Assembly (NCBI GenBank): GCA_026874595.1 | Contig: CM049316.1 | Location: 62,975,176-63,039,175, forward strand | Length of the DNA stretch: 64,000 nt | From: Sipunculus nudus | Taxonomy: Eukaryota; Annelida; Sipuncula; Golfingiida; Sipunculidae | Direction: 5' to 3' | Part shown: piece by piece, positions 39,431-52,059 of the stretch | Position numbering within the stretch: position 1 is the stretch's first letter | How the letters are laid out: the number at the start of each line of letters is the position of its first letter | Translations under genes and position numbers: made by a program | The notes under the pieces: model-generated | Told to the model about the DNA's origin: nothing | Databases searched by the model: none | Seen by the model: only the letters and a program-made list of their open reading frames with translations

Positions 39431-40458
39431 AAATTTATGACTTATAGATCCACAATACTACAAAAATGGTTGGGGAGATGCAGTAACAAGGCTTAGTTGG
39501 GCTTCTGGAAGGTTTCAGATATTCATAATGCAGGATTTCCTGTTGACTGGGATCATGCAGTCTTCAAAGAGCCAGTATAGGTTTCTGAGCATGAGACTAT
39601 GTTTGTTTTGCATATGGTTTCATAGGCCAAGTCAATGTCTTAATCAGGACCCTTTGGTTTTCTTGATGAGTGTCTTGCTACCTGGGATGATGTAATAGAG
39701 CCTGAGTAAGGCTGGGTATCAGATTACTGATTACTATTAGGGTGATGGGGTCATAAGACCCAATGGTCATAAATCCTACAGTCCTGCTGTTTCCAAGTAG
39801 ATGTTCACATGAGCTTTCATACATCACTAGGATGATGCAATCACAGCCTGAAAACTTTTCTTGAGTCAAACGTTTTACTGACTGAGTGTAGAAGACAGGG
39901 CTGATGACTATGAAATGTAGGTTTCTCAGACTTTTAGATAGTACACAGCCAAAAGTAATTGTGAATAATCTGGGATTTGCAACATATTCACTGCAATATA
40001 TTTTTTAATTTTTCAGTTTGTACTAATTCAAGTGTTTCACAAGGGTTCCATTTTCACAATCTCACCATGCAGTTACCTTCACAGAGCATATCCATCATTA
40101 TATGGACAATAGATATGTGCACACAATCTTAAAATTTCTTAAAGGGATGATGGAGGGGAATAAACAACTAGTGAAAATTCTTATTTGTCATAAGATTTAT
40201 TAACAGATATCATATTTTCAATTTTTGGCTAACATAAATGTTATAACTTATAAAATCAATCTTTAGCTTTATGCCATTTGAAGCTACAGGCATACAGAAA
40301 ATACAGAACATACATGATATGTTAGCATGATGATTATTCATCAGTGTAGCTGGAATAACTTTTTAATTTAGGAAAAACTTCTTTTGTGTATATCACAAAA
40401 TTTAATCCTTCATGATCATAAAGCTAACTAGAATACGGGTAGTCGACAAGCACTACGT

Positions 40459-41888
40459 GTATCCGCCAAAATCAGAGAAGGACGGGTGAAGTAAGGCATT
40501 GATTGAGTGGCAAGGGGATATAGAGTTACATGTGTTAAATATTAGAATGGATCTCTGCCACATAAACATGATTGTAGGTGGCGCCACCTGTTATTTGAAT
40601 GAGAAACTATCCAAGATATATACACATGCAAAATTTCATGTGGAAAAGTCAAACCACTGCAGAGATATGAGTAATTTTATCCTACAGCAGACAAACAGAT
40701 TGAAGCTGTGCATAAAAGGCTGCAGGTGGCGCCACCATTTTTGTTCATGTTATAAAGCTATCCAAGGGCTACATTTGTGTAAAATTTTTTTCCTGATTGG
40801 TCAAACGGTTCCCGAGATATGAGCTTGGATGTTTGCAGCATAAACGTGAATGTAGGTGGCGCCACCTGTCATAAAATCAAGAAAGCTATCTAGGATGTAT
40901 ACACATGCCGAATTTTAGGTGAATTAGTCAAACCACTGCAGAGATATGAGTGATTTTAACCCCAGGCAGATTAACAAATGGACACTGTGCAAACATGGTT
41001 GCAGGTGGCGCCACCTTTTGTTGTGTATGTTATAAAGCTATCCCAGGGCTACATTTGTGTAAAAAATTTTTCCAGATCGGTCAAACGGTTCCTGAGATAT
41101 ATGGATTTATGTGTGGAGTGTTAACGTGAATGTAGGTGGCGCCACCTGTCATTAAATCAAGAAAGCTATCTAGGATGTATATGCATGCTGATTTTTAGGT
41201 GAATTAGTCAAACCACTGCAGAGATATGAGTGATTTTAACCCCGGGCGAACAAATGGACACTGTGCAAACATGGTTGCAGGTGGCGCCACCTTTTGTTGT
41301 GTATGTAATAAAGCTATCCCAGGGCTACATTTGTGTAAAATTTTTTTCCGGATCAGTCAAACGGTTCCCGAGATATATGGGATTATGTGTGGAGCGTTAA
41401 CGTGAATGTAGGTGGCGCCACCTGTCACAAAATCGAGGAAGCTATCTAGGATGTATATGCATGCCGAATTTAAGGTGAATTAGTCAAATCACTGCAGAGA
41501 TATGAGTGATTTTAACCCCAGGCAGATGAACAGATGGACACTGTGCAAACATGGTTGCAGGTGGTGCCACCTTTTGTTGTGTATGTTATAAAGCTTTCCC
41601 AGGGCTACATTTGTGTAAAAAATTTTTTCCGGATCGGTCAAACGGTTCCTGAGATATATGGGGTTTATGTGTGGAAACAGACTCACAAACGGACGCTGGG
41701 CAGAGACGAAAGGTCAGAGGTCAAGGTCACTTGGTTAGGCACTAGTTCACATGTGACCTGATAATTTGTGTAAGTTTCGGAAAAATCTGTCCAGTAGTCT
41801 CAGAGGAGTTCTCCGGAAACGAACGCGGCAGCGGCGGCGGAACCCGGTCAAAAACATAGTATCCGCAAAACTTCGTTTTGGCGGATAC
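40459..41888. mobile_element. 1.4-kb element filled with alternating 138-bp satellite-like repeats
   Basis: Termini are GTATCCGCCAAAA and its inverted copy. The right end folds into a 30-nt hairpin (41859-41888) with loop TTC. The interior has eight monomers in four dimers of about 277 bp. Each monomer is centred on the 12-bp palindrome GGTGGCGCCACC, near 40579, 40726, 40855, 41004, 41134, 41279, 41410 and 41562 (the last mutated). The A and B monomers are recognisably homologous (AAGCTATC, then TCAAAC, then GAGATAT). The right subterminal part has a GGCAGCGGCGGCGG run. No ORF of note is present. A fragment of the same family lies at 43033-43098. Confidence 0.85.
41711..41729 (+). promoter_or_regulatory. 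triple AGGTCA nuclear-receptor-type half-sites
   Basis: AGGTCA, one base, AGGTCA, then AGGTCA directly adjacent, gives a perfect DR1 followed by a DR0. DR1 is a classical site for RXR, HNF4 and COUP-TF type receptors. It sits inside the repeat element. Similar AAGGTCAAGG strings occur near 5827, 6996, 38865 and 39019. Sequence is certain; function is inference. Confidence 0.35.
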
Positions 41889-42204
41889 AATTACAGTATC
41901 TGGTTATAAGCTTACACTAAGTCACAGTATGGTCATTGTTTTATTGACAATAATTGCATGCAGAGGTGGGAGACCTTTGAACATGATTTGAGGATACAAG
42001 CTAAAACTGATATAGAGAACTGTGTTAATATGGACAACCTGAACTAGTGTTGTTTTCATTTGTTACTTTTATAATGGTTAAATCTGTTATATTTGAATAA
42101 AGTGTTCCTCAAGTGCTGTATTATTTTAGCATATTTCTTTAATGCATTTACCTGTGTAACAATGAAATAATTTTATGCTAGTCGTATGTGAGGAAATCTA
42201 ACTT

Positions 42205-42320
42205 CAAAGGTTTTAGGCAGTTAAAGGCAGTTTTAGGCAGGTTATAACCTATTTTAGGCAGTTAAAGGCAGGTTTTAGGCTCTGCCCTGCCGAAAACAGG
42301 TTTTAGGTGGCCTAAACCCC
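42205..42320. repeat. TTTTAGGCAG-rich repeat, block 2
   Basis: Short direct repeats (GTTTTAGGCAG, AGTTAAAGGCAG) surround a GGTTATAACC palindrome. The block ends in CCAACCCTGG, which in reverse (CCAGGGTTGG) is like a transposon terminus. It is related to block 1 at 39300-39430. Confidence 0.45.
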
Positions 42321-43032
42321 AACCCTGGACAGTTGGATGGAAGGATGACTGACAAAGGCCCATTAGCCCATTAATATAGCTAAGCATGAGAGTCAGTCGA
42401 GCTAAAAAAAATACTAACAGTTTGTGACTTAATGTCTGGAAGGGTACATAATATATATGTCAGAGACGAGATTGAAATCCAGGCGGATTTTAAATTCGCC
42501 TAGACGAGATTGCGATTGTGATCTCGCCTAGGCGATATTGCGTTTGTGATCTCGGCTAGACGGATTTTAAACTCGCCTAGACGAGATCACAATCGCAATC
42601 TCGCCTAGGCGAGATTAAAATCCATCATGGAGCAGGCCAGGATTTTAATCTCGCCTAGGCGAGATTAAAATCTGTCTAGTGTCATCCAGGCGAGTTTAAA
42701 ATCTGCCTGATATCACTTAGGCGAGTTTAAAATCTGCCTAGGCGAGATTATAATAGTGATCTGATCTAATTTCCTAATAAATTATGCATTGTAATTGACG
42801 TATGAAAGATGTTTTCAGTCAGATTTTCAATATCTAACACTGAATGGTTATATGTATAGTTCACAGGTAATATATTTATTAATATGTACAGAATATTATA
42901 TTATTAATGTAATAATTAACATTAATTTTTTTATTTTATATTTTTATTTATAAACTAGGTAATAAGAAACTTACATTGGTATTGTATATGGCATATTTAA
43001 ATGATATATGATGTTTGCTGCTGCTGATTATT

Positions 43033-43098
43033 GTATCCCCAGACAAAGTTGGGGGATACTATGTTTTCATACCGGTCCCGCCGCCGCTGCCACCGCAT
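43033..43098 (-). mobile_element. terminal fragment of the GTATCCGCC element family
   Basis: A terminal hairpin (GTATCCCC at 43033-43040 pairing with GGGGATAC at 43052-43059) is followed by TATGTTTT, an ACCGG motif and CCGCCGCCGCTGCC. This is the inverted order of the right end of the 40459-41888 element. Only the end is present. Confidence 0.7.
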
Positions 43099-43751
43099 AT
43101 AAATCTTGTTTACATAATAATTTTGTTGTCAATATTAATTTGAAGGGAAACTGGTAATAGTAATATTAGTAATGTAGTATTTTAAAAAGACAAAAGGAGA
43201 CATAGCTCATTTATTATTTATCAATATAATTCAATGCATGTTCACATGCATAAATGATCTATTGATCTATGAATCTAGAAATCATATCTTTTCTGATATG
43301 ATATAATACTGTCCAAAAAAAGGCAGTTATCTTGTAACACAGTCTACATAAATACTGAAGCTTCACAAAATCCCTCACAAAACATTAAAAAAAAAGATCA
43401 GAAGAATATTATATACATTAGAAGTAAAGACTAAATAAGACAAAGAAATATTCACATGCATACATCTGTGTATCAACTTTTACCTATTCTCATATGATGT
43501 TTAATTACCTGAAAAAAAAGGACTGTGTATCAAAGTCCATCATAAATACTGATACCCTGCATATTTTGTACTATAAGTGTACATGTTTTGACTGTTGAGT
43601 GTTGAATATCTGGGTGAAAAGAAACATTTGAACCAGATCAACCAACTAATTTGTTCTGTCTGTCCTGTAAGAATTATCAAATATGATGATTGTTTATGTT
43701 AATGTGTAATATACTCTTTAAACAGTGAAGTAATATCTATCTAGACTAATT

Positions 43752-43778
43752 TATCTATCTGTCTATCTATCTATCTAT
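43752..43778. repeat. TATC microsatellite
   Basis: About six TATC units with one G interruption. Confidence 0.9.
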
Positions 43779-46256
43779 GATTGATTCAATATGCAAGTGG
43801 ATGACTTTTTTCCCTCAGATTTGTTCTTCATAATATCTCAAAAGTGTGCCTCAATATACCTCTTGTTACTCGCTTGTCATATTTTAAATACAATTACAAA
43901 TTATTTTTTTGCAAAAAAATAACAAGTGATATTTACAATCCCAAGGTTGTTAAGAAAACTGGGAAAAAATAAAGATTAATTAATGTTTAGCATATAATTG
44001 GTATGGTATGGATGCTGTAGACAACATGAAACACATCAAAGGCGCAAGTAATAATCAAATAACTATTTCATAATTCTATTTCCAAAATTAATGTTAATTA
44101 TTACATGAATAATTATTAAATTACTGTAAAAAAGTTAATTATTACACTAATACTATAATATTCTGTAAATATTAATAAATATATTACCAGTGAACTATAT
44201 ATAACCATTCAGTGTTAAAATATTGAAAATCTGACTGAAAACATCTTTCATATGTCAATTACCATGCATAATATATTAGAAATTTAGGTTAGATCACTAT
44301 TTTAATCTGGCCTAGGCAGATTTTAAACTCGCCTAAGTGATATCAGGCAGATTTTAAACTCACCTGGATGTTACCAGACAGATTTTAATCTCGCCTAGGC
44401 CAGATTAAAATCCTGGCCTGCTCCATGATGGATTTTAATCCCGCCTAGGCCAGATTGCGCTTGTGATCTCGCCTAGGCGAGTTTAAAATCCGTCTAGGCG
44501 AGATCACAATTGCAATCTCGCCTAGGCGAGATCACAATCGCAATCTCGTCTAGGCGAATTTAAAATCCGCCTGGATTTCAATGTCGTCTCTGACATATAT
44601 ATCAACTAGCTGAGGCATAAATGATTTAACTGAAAATAAAACAAACTGTTCAACTACTTTCAGACAGGAATTCCTTGTTAATAAACATATTTATGACTGC
44701 ACTTTTTTGCTGAAATATGGTTAGAAATCTAGTTAATCTTCAGCAGCAGTATTAATTAAAATATTATGTACACTTTAAAATTTGTTCAGGACTACTACAT
44801 GAATCAATAAGCTTGACTTCCACAGTAATAATTCAACAGAAGAGTCAAGGTTCTTTCCCGAAAAAAGTTCCAATTTTATGGGTTTTATGGTTTTTCCCCA
44901 GACAGTCTCTCTGACCATAAGTCTATGAAAAGCTACCGTGGTAACCAAGCCTGACAGCCAAATCACTAGCTGCCAGCAAGATGGTAGCCAACAGTGGCGT
45001 TAAGCGCAATTTAACAGACCAGAAAGCATCTTGCTGATGATCTTGGCTAAAAATTACACTGAACCATTTTTTCCTCAAGTTCAGTTGTTTGCAAGGATAA
45101 TTATTTTCTTAAGATTTCTCTTATTGAGATTTATTATAATTAAATCATTTAGTATTTATGCTGATTCAGATTAGAAAGTTTGCAGAAAATGTTTCTAACT
45201 GTAAATTATAAACCATATACATAAAATTCTTAAATAATTCAGGGCCTATCTGAAGATATATCTGGAACATACATTAAAAACATTCCATATTATGGGCAAA
45301 CAATAATCATTTTAACTAGAAACATTGCAACTAGTCCATCTATCCCTTGTAACTTGAAGAGAATGAATTGTGATCATCAAGATTTGCACTAAGCATTAAA
45401 GTTTACATTTTTATACTGTAAAAATGTGCATTTATACTTGTGTCCATACTGAAATGATAAACATTGGTATTATCTGATCATAAGACCTCTATAGTATACA
45501 AAACACTGGCATTTCTACCAAAAGATTTATTGCAGTATTTAGTTCAGCATAGCTATACTACAGCCAACCACAACTGGATGATTTACTGGATGGGGCACTC
45601 AAAAATGAGAACACGCCACAGGGTCACACAAGGAGCCAATTTTCCGGGAACACCCTGTAATCTAGACATATTTGTAGGTTTTTAGGAAATAACCCCTTTT
45701 TTTCATGACCAAAGTCAACGTCAGTATTCTACTATTGTCTAACCAACTATTTCTGTGTGTGGGCCTGGCAACTATGGCACTTCCTCTTAATGAACATGTT
45801 TCAATAGTCGGATATATATGAACATTATATGCAGGCTCGATCTGCAGTTCTGCACATGTGACTGCTATGTTTGCTATATTTAGCATGGGTGGTGCAGCCC
45901 AAACTATGACACAGCTGATAAGGCAGTTAAATGATTGTATTTACACAACATATAGAGATAAGACTTAATCATGAGACAGTTACTTATAAACCGCTATACC
46001 TTATGTACTATTTAACCTTCTCACCTGCATGTTGCATAATAATCATAATTGACATATTATAAGAGTGGCCAGCTTACTGTACAGAACAAGAGTTCTGAGA
46101 CTTACCTAGTATAAGAATATAGCAGGTTAATTTTGGCCATGGTAAAGTATAGATAAATTAAACTGCACAATTTTAAAGAATGAAATTACTTTTATCTCTG
46201 TTCATGACAGTATATAATTTCTTTATTTGAATTGACATAAGTTGAGATTAAATTAT

Positions 46257-46318
46257 ATCTTCACTTATGCTTTTTGACCACATTATAATCTTCACTTATG
46301 CTTTTTGACCACATTATA
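46257..46318. repeat. perfect 31-bp tandem duplication
   Basis: Two identical 31-bp units (46257-46287 and 46288-46318), starting ATCTTCACTTATGC and ending CCACATTATA, lie directly adjacent. Confidence 0.97.
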
Positions 46319-46739
46319 CTAACTATTTTACTAACCATTACTACCACTCATACAAACCGCACAAAAGGTCACCCAGCAATGTCTGATTATATGCAGATAA
46401 TGGTTTTGATAAACATGATACACTTTCATATTGTGGTTGAGAATTATGGCTTTCAGTGTACATACTACTCTGTTATTACTTTTAAAAGACAAGAAAAGGC
46501 AAATCAATAATGCAGGGATCTAAATCGGCCTGCAGATTATTCATATATATAAAAGAATCTACATTTCATGGTTTTTTTTCTAAATACTGAAACAGGTGCT
46601 GACAGAAACAAGGAAGGGTGGAGGACTCCCGCCTCCTTTAATCACGGACCATGCCACAAGTACTCACTCCCTCTAATGTACATACCTCCATGGTTTAATA
46701 CTTTCAGTGATGTAACACTGGATCTGTATATATGTCTAA

Positions 46740-47331
46740 AGCCCAAAACACACCAACACGCGTGTGTCAAGCATCACACGTCAAATCCGTAAAAAGTCGC
46801 TCCACTCTATTTATCAATGACAAAACAGACTAAAGCGGGCATTACATGCGTTTCAAGCGTCAGCGATCGCTCCTGGAGCGATCACTGACTTGTGACACGC
46901 GGCAAGCGCACGGATTCCTGATAATGACATAACTTAAGAGAGGGTTTCCATCCTCAGCACTGACATTCTATATTAAACTGCGGGTAAAACGTTTGTTATA
47001 ATTCATTGAACTATAATTATTGATTTGTATCTTGATAGAAAACATGCAACAAATCAACAAAAATATATAATTATTGTTAAAAATATTAGTGACTAAGTTC
47101 TATCATATTTAGAACATGTTTGGTCACAACAGATACATATTTACATGTATACAATTAACCCAATGCTGATTATCAAAATTACTATTTTTACAAAGAAAAA
47201 CAAAAAATTCAATAAGTGCTTGGTTAATACCATCCAATCTGATGCGTGTCATGCATGTTTTAGCTGCGTTAGAGTGTTTTGAATTTGTCGCGAGCCGCAT
47301 GCGTGATGTGCGTGTTAGTCTGTTTTGGGCT
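46740..47331. mobile_element. PIF/Harbinger-like MITE, copy B
   Basis: This 592-bp element is flanked by a perfect TAA duplication (46737-46739 and 47332-47334). Its terminal inverted repeats start AGCCCAAAACA and extend 22 bp with two mismatches (to AACACGC). Inside, GATCGCTCC/GGAGCGATC (46865-46883) is a perfect 9-bp hairpin. AGC termini with a TWA target are typical of PIF/Harbinger derivatives. No ORF is supported. Confidence 0.85.
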
Positions 47332-50140
47332 TAAACCAACAAGATAGAAATTCTGATAAAATTTTATTTAATTATTCTGCACAGCTGTTCACCACAGACA
47401 CTTGCACTGGGAGTGACCAATTATTAATAGTAGTTTAACACCTCACAACACTTAAGAAACATGTTCTGCTTAATTTATGTAATTATCACACTTCCTGCTG
47501 ATTAAAGCCGACAGTGAGAACCTGAAGTTTCCTCCCACGATTTCCACAAATTATGAGATCAGACTAACTTAATAGGAATTACAGATGCTGAACAGGTGCA
47601 GTCTGGTCAAGAGTGTCAACATGATAAGATACAGACCAACAATTCCAGTGGTTACAGCATGACGTTTATCTGCCACACATCAGTGAGGGGTAGGGTTCAA
47701 TCAAGTACAAATACTTTAAGATTATCTACAGTACTAATTGTACATTAGTGCTTACTCTCTTTGACATGAGGACATTAAGTACAATTCTATAAAATTTAAC
47801 TAAGAGCACTTATCAAATGAACAGGTTATAGGAAGAATATTCAAATTCTGTTTTTACATATTATATGATACATATAAATGTGTATTGTTTTATTCTCAAG
47901 GAATCAAGGATAGGAACATGGGTCATACTGTAAAAGCATTGCCTAACTAGAGTTAAGTCAAACTAAAGTATGTGAGTTTTACCAGATCACTGCATAGGAT
48001 TTAACTAGAGTATTTAGCTCTATCACAGTAGTGATTTTCAAGGTTTACTGTTAGTAATTAAAACAAAATTCCTGACTCCCTGTCAGCATGGATCATGCTT
48101 AATGATTCAAGTTTTAACAATCTGAATTTAAAATTTTCTTTTCATAAAAATCAAAATTAATAAGGCTTTACAAGAACATTTCAAAAGAAGTATGCAGTTG
48201 GAACTATAAACCCAAATGCCTAACTAAAGAAATTAGATAAACATAAAAGTTTTAATACATATTTATATTTAAATCTGACCAATTTCTCTGGCTAAAATTG
48301 AACCAGGCATCATAGAGATTTAATGGCAAAATAAATATGTAATATAAACCTCTGATCACAGTTTTGTCAAACGAATCTAATTAAATTTCTCATGAAAAGG
48401 TACATGTACATATGAAAAAAGTTACAAATTTTACAGCTTAATAAATTAATAATTAATGAATTCATTGTAATTTCTTCTCCATTACTCTCCTAAGAGCCAA
48501 TTTACAAATGGAATCGTTATAACTCTAATTAGTTTGTCTGTCACAGTCTATCCCTGACCATAACCATTTATTTAAGCTAATCAGTCCTGGAGTCCTTAAA
48601 TGATGGCATTGGTGGAAAACACAAGTTTGTCTTTATCCTGTGTCATATCTGAAACTACTGGTATATAAAATTTCATCAATTAAATCTTATCTACAGGGTT
48701 CCAAGGCAAACTAACCAGTACAGATTAACTAATAGAACTGATCTGGTTGATCAATGATAAAAAAAAAACTACAGCTCGGTCTCAAAAGTCAGAATGAAAG
48801 CCTGTTTGCCAGTAACAGAATTTAGAAAAACAGTGCCCCTTCTCTCTCAAAATAATAAAGCATTTGAAGACTTAACCTAAAAAAAAAAAGAGTAACTTAA
48901 TTTAGTAGTCCTGGTGATGGAGGAGGCTCCTGGTGCCAGTGACTAAGATGTCTTTTAATATCAGCTTTAAACCTTAGCTTATCCAGCTAGACCTAACTCC
49001 ATACACTGACATCCAAAATACTAAATAGTTCCAACATCTCAGAGTTTCCCAATGACTGCCAAATATATCATGATAAAAAGCAGTAGGCTTTGTTTGCCTG
49101 ACAATGAGTCACTTGGTTCTCTCAAGACTTATGACAAAAGGGATTGGTCCAAAACTTAATAAATGGTACCGGTATGCAACCAAGCCAAATTTCATTTAAT
49201 TTTTACAACTGGGTTCATGGAATCTTCAAAATAAAATGTTTATTTTGACTGAGGCAAAATCAGTCAATGAGAACAATTCCTGACATATAATTTTTAGTTG
49301 AAAACAGAACATTGTAATGTTAAAAAAAATTGAAATATATGAATACATGCAATCAGTATTATGAAACAACATATACATGTGAGTTTTCAGGGGTTATAAA
49401 ATAAAAATCATCTTGAAAAATAATGAATGCTGCAGTTTCTGAATTAAATCAGTTTTTACCAATTGTCTGGTAAGTCAATGAATGATGGATAGATATATAA
49501 AAAAAAACTGTAATAATGTAGCATGGACAACTCATAACAGTTCAACCATTTTATCTTATTTATAAACAAATAGTAATTCACTGCCCTATATAATTAAGGA
49601 ATATAACTTGAATAAAGAGATCTATATCAGGATAACTTCAAGTTTTGTGATATTTTTTTTTAGTTTTTAAAATGATAACTTGAGAAAATGGGCACATATT
49701 CCAGAATGCAGCTGCTTTTGGACATTAAATTTTAAATTATTTTTGATGACTTTTATTTTTTCCAACATTAAAAGCTTGTATGAGCCATTTTCATCCTAAA
49801 AATTATAATATGGCCTGAATCAAAACATTATAACCCCATTTATCAACCAACATACAATTTGTTTCAAAATAATATTACTAAATAATGTGTCAACATGATA
49901 ACATCAAAAGCCACTGATGGACTAAACTATCAGTATACAAACATCAGTTATCATAATTCCAGCCACAGATAGAGCAGGGAGATTAACTTTTGTAAATAGG
50001 CTGTCACGTGTTTGGTAAACACTGGTTTTGCTGATGCTCATTATCTTTTATATATAAGTGTTTTGTAAACATTAATTTGCTAAGTAATTTTTGTAAACAA
50101 ACATGAGTTGCATTATTCATTCTGAGAATAAAAAGTACTT

Positions 50141-50343
50141 TAAAGGGGCCTATGAATTCTGATATCTGATGTGTATTACCATTAAGTAAAGATAATCCCT
50201 TTAATCTTTTATAAAAATATACCAGAAAACCCCAATTCCACCCCACACAGATTGTTCTTTTTATATAAATATATGTTTATAACATGTAGGGGGCTACCAA
50301 ACAATTCAAACATATTCATTCAACAAGGACACCTGGTGGCAAG
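50141..50343 (+). repeat. dispersed repeat family S, copy 1
   Basis: It shares with 55023-55225, in order: GATATCTGA, ATTAAGTAAAGATA, TTTATAACATG, then a G-rich segment and AAGGACACCTGGTGGCAA-like end. The family is unknown. Confidence 0.6.
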
Positions 50344-50710
50344 TTTGTAGCCAAAGTTTGGCAATATGCGAGAGCAGGTGTCACATTTTTTAAATTTGGA
50401 GCTGGATGCACAATGTGATAAAAAAGCTCTCATTGGTCTGATTACGATTCTTTGCTCTTTGTAAATCCTGGTGGTCAACCCAGACAACCTTGTTATACAA
50501 AGCAGTGGTTTCACGAAAAAGAGATCTGAGATGACTGCAGTGTTTATCTCTGCGGTAGGAGTGTACATGTACATGTTCCATTTGTTCATATATACATGTA
50601 GAGATGAAGTTCTTGAAGCAAGGAACAACTGATTACGATTAGGCATGTTGTTTGAAACTGTTAAGTTATTGGCATTAAGGTACATGCTCTTTCAGGGGGC
50701 GTCTAGCATT

Positions 50711-50791
50711 CATAAATTATTCTCTTGACAGCGACAGTGGGTCGGTCAGCCTAGTGCAAAATGTTTCGTCCAGGAGAATAATTTAATGATC
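50711..50791. repeat. inverted repeat, AAATTATTCTC arms
   Basis: ATAAATTATTCTCTTG near 50711-50728 is the inverted counterpart of CAGGAGAATAATTTAAT near 50771-50787, with about 45 bp between. Confidence 0.7.
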
Positions 50792-52059
50792 TGAAAAGAT
50801 CACCAGTTCAAGAGCTAAACACAGTGCTCCAATATTATAGGGCAAGGGCACAAACACAACATTTCTAAGGTCAGTTTATGCAGGTAACTTATTTACAGTT
50901 ATGCAATGGTTTCACTGAAAGAAATGATACTTGATAGACTGTGTGACTGACTGTATGTAACTAATGTAAGTGGGGGGTGTCCTTCACGATCCTGTTTTAA
51001 GATGTATACAGCATTAATAATCAATGATGCATATTTTTTCTCATGTAAGTTTTGACTTTTTACCCAATTTAACTTATTGATGTAACTGACAGATATAATA
51101 TTCATCTTGTTACAAGTTGTTTGGGACTGAGCACAAGCATAGCTCATTAGTTGCTCTTTCCCTGAAAGGCTGTATGTTTCATAAAGTAAACATAACCAAA
51201 CAATTGAGAATGAAAACTAATAACTTCCGATTAGCATCTGATGATTTTATGACTTGAAAATGGTTAGATAATGTTTCCAATTCCAAAACTATGTGCCACA
51301 AGTGTACAAAATTAGAGAAACCACAACTGACAGGAGAATGACAGATGACACTTTTGATATGGCAATATGTCACAAATAAATTTATTGTGAACAATTAAAG
51401 CAAAGGTGAATATTTCACATGAATATGGATAAAAAAGCCATTCAGAAGCAATTCCTTAATGGCCTTTTTATCTTAAAATTTTTTATACTTGTAACTTGCC
51501 AAGTACCATGTCTGAAACCACAATAAGGTCTGTAAGTGTAAGCTTAACACATGGCAAAGGCCTAAACATCAATCATGATTTTTTTTTTTTTGCATTAACA
51601 ATCACCTGTGAAGCGGGCTGTACTTTTCTTTTTTCATGTGGGGGGGTGGGGGGCGGGCGGGGGTAATTAATAACAAAATCAGACAACACTTACAAAAGTG
51701 ACAAAATGTTTTGGACATAGGGAGCGCAGTCATGACAACATATGATATGCCAATGGGCCTGTATAGTGCGATCAAATACAATCTTGGCCAGTGGAAGAGC
51801 CTGTGTTTACTAATCTTGAGTTGAACTCAGGCAAGTCAGTCAGACTTTTGTCTAATTGAGTAGTAATTCATCATATGGCCCAACAAGGATTGTTTTGGTT
51901 AACAGCATGAATCTAGCAAATTAATCACGTTATAAATCAGTGGCAATTGCAGAGAATATTAATATCCGCGATTTTTGTGTAGTAGTGACCGGGGCACTCT
52001 CATCAACAAAGGCGCCATGCAGTCTCAAACACCTAACGATCAATATCATAGTGCCTTAC

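Larger units (their letters stand above)
42454..44599. mobile_element. foldback element of CCTAGGCGAG family, long copy
   Basis: The left arm 42454-42926 (473 bp) and right arm 44088-44599 (512 bp) are inverted copies. They flank a 1161-bp AT-rich centre with no gene. The ends are TATATGTCAGAGACGA on the left and its inverted copy on the right (CATATA at 44594-44599). The outer 310 bp of each arm is an array of CTCGCCTAGGCGAG-type palindromes. The inner 160 bp is an AT-rich unique part (AAAGATGTTTTCAGTCAGAT onward). The right arm carries about 36 bp absent from the left. The centre contains a terminal fragment of the 40459-41888 family at 43033-43098. The superfamily is unknown. Confidence 0.9.
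30090..52059 (-). other. intron 1 of MTSS1-like gene and its empty stretches
   Basis: This intron of about 22 kb begins with gtaagg at 52059 and ends with tgtttttcag at 30090, in phase 0. It is the main accumulation site of the foldback and satellite-like elements listed separately. Stretches in which I see nothing beyond AT-rich DNA are about 32150-37890, 38470-39290, 44600-46250, 46320-46735, 47335-50140, 50345-50700 and 50800-52059 (with poly-T and G-rich runs near 51580-51662). A 93-codon minus-strand frame at 36441-36722 is discussed as a rejected gene. Confidence 0.85.

Noticed and set aside
40579-41575. Regularly spaced palindromes that could suggest a CRISPR array
   Set aside because: Both the palindrome and the intervening sequence repeat, the period is 138 bp, and the context is a eukaryotic transposon.
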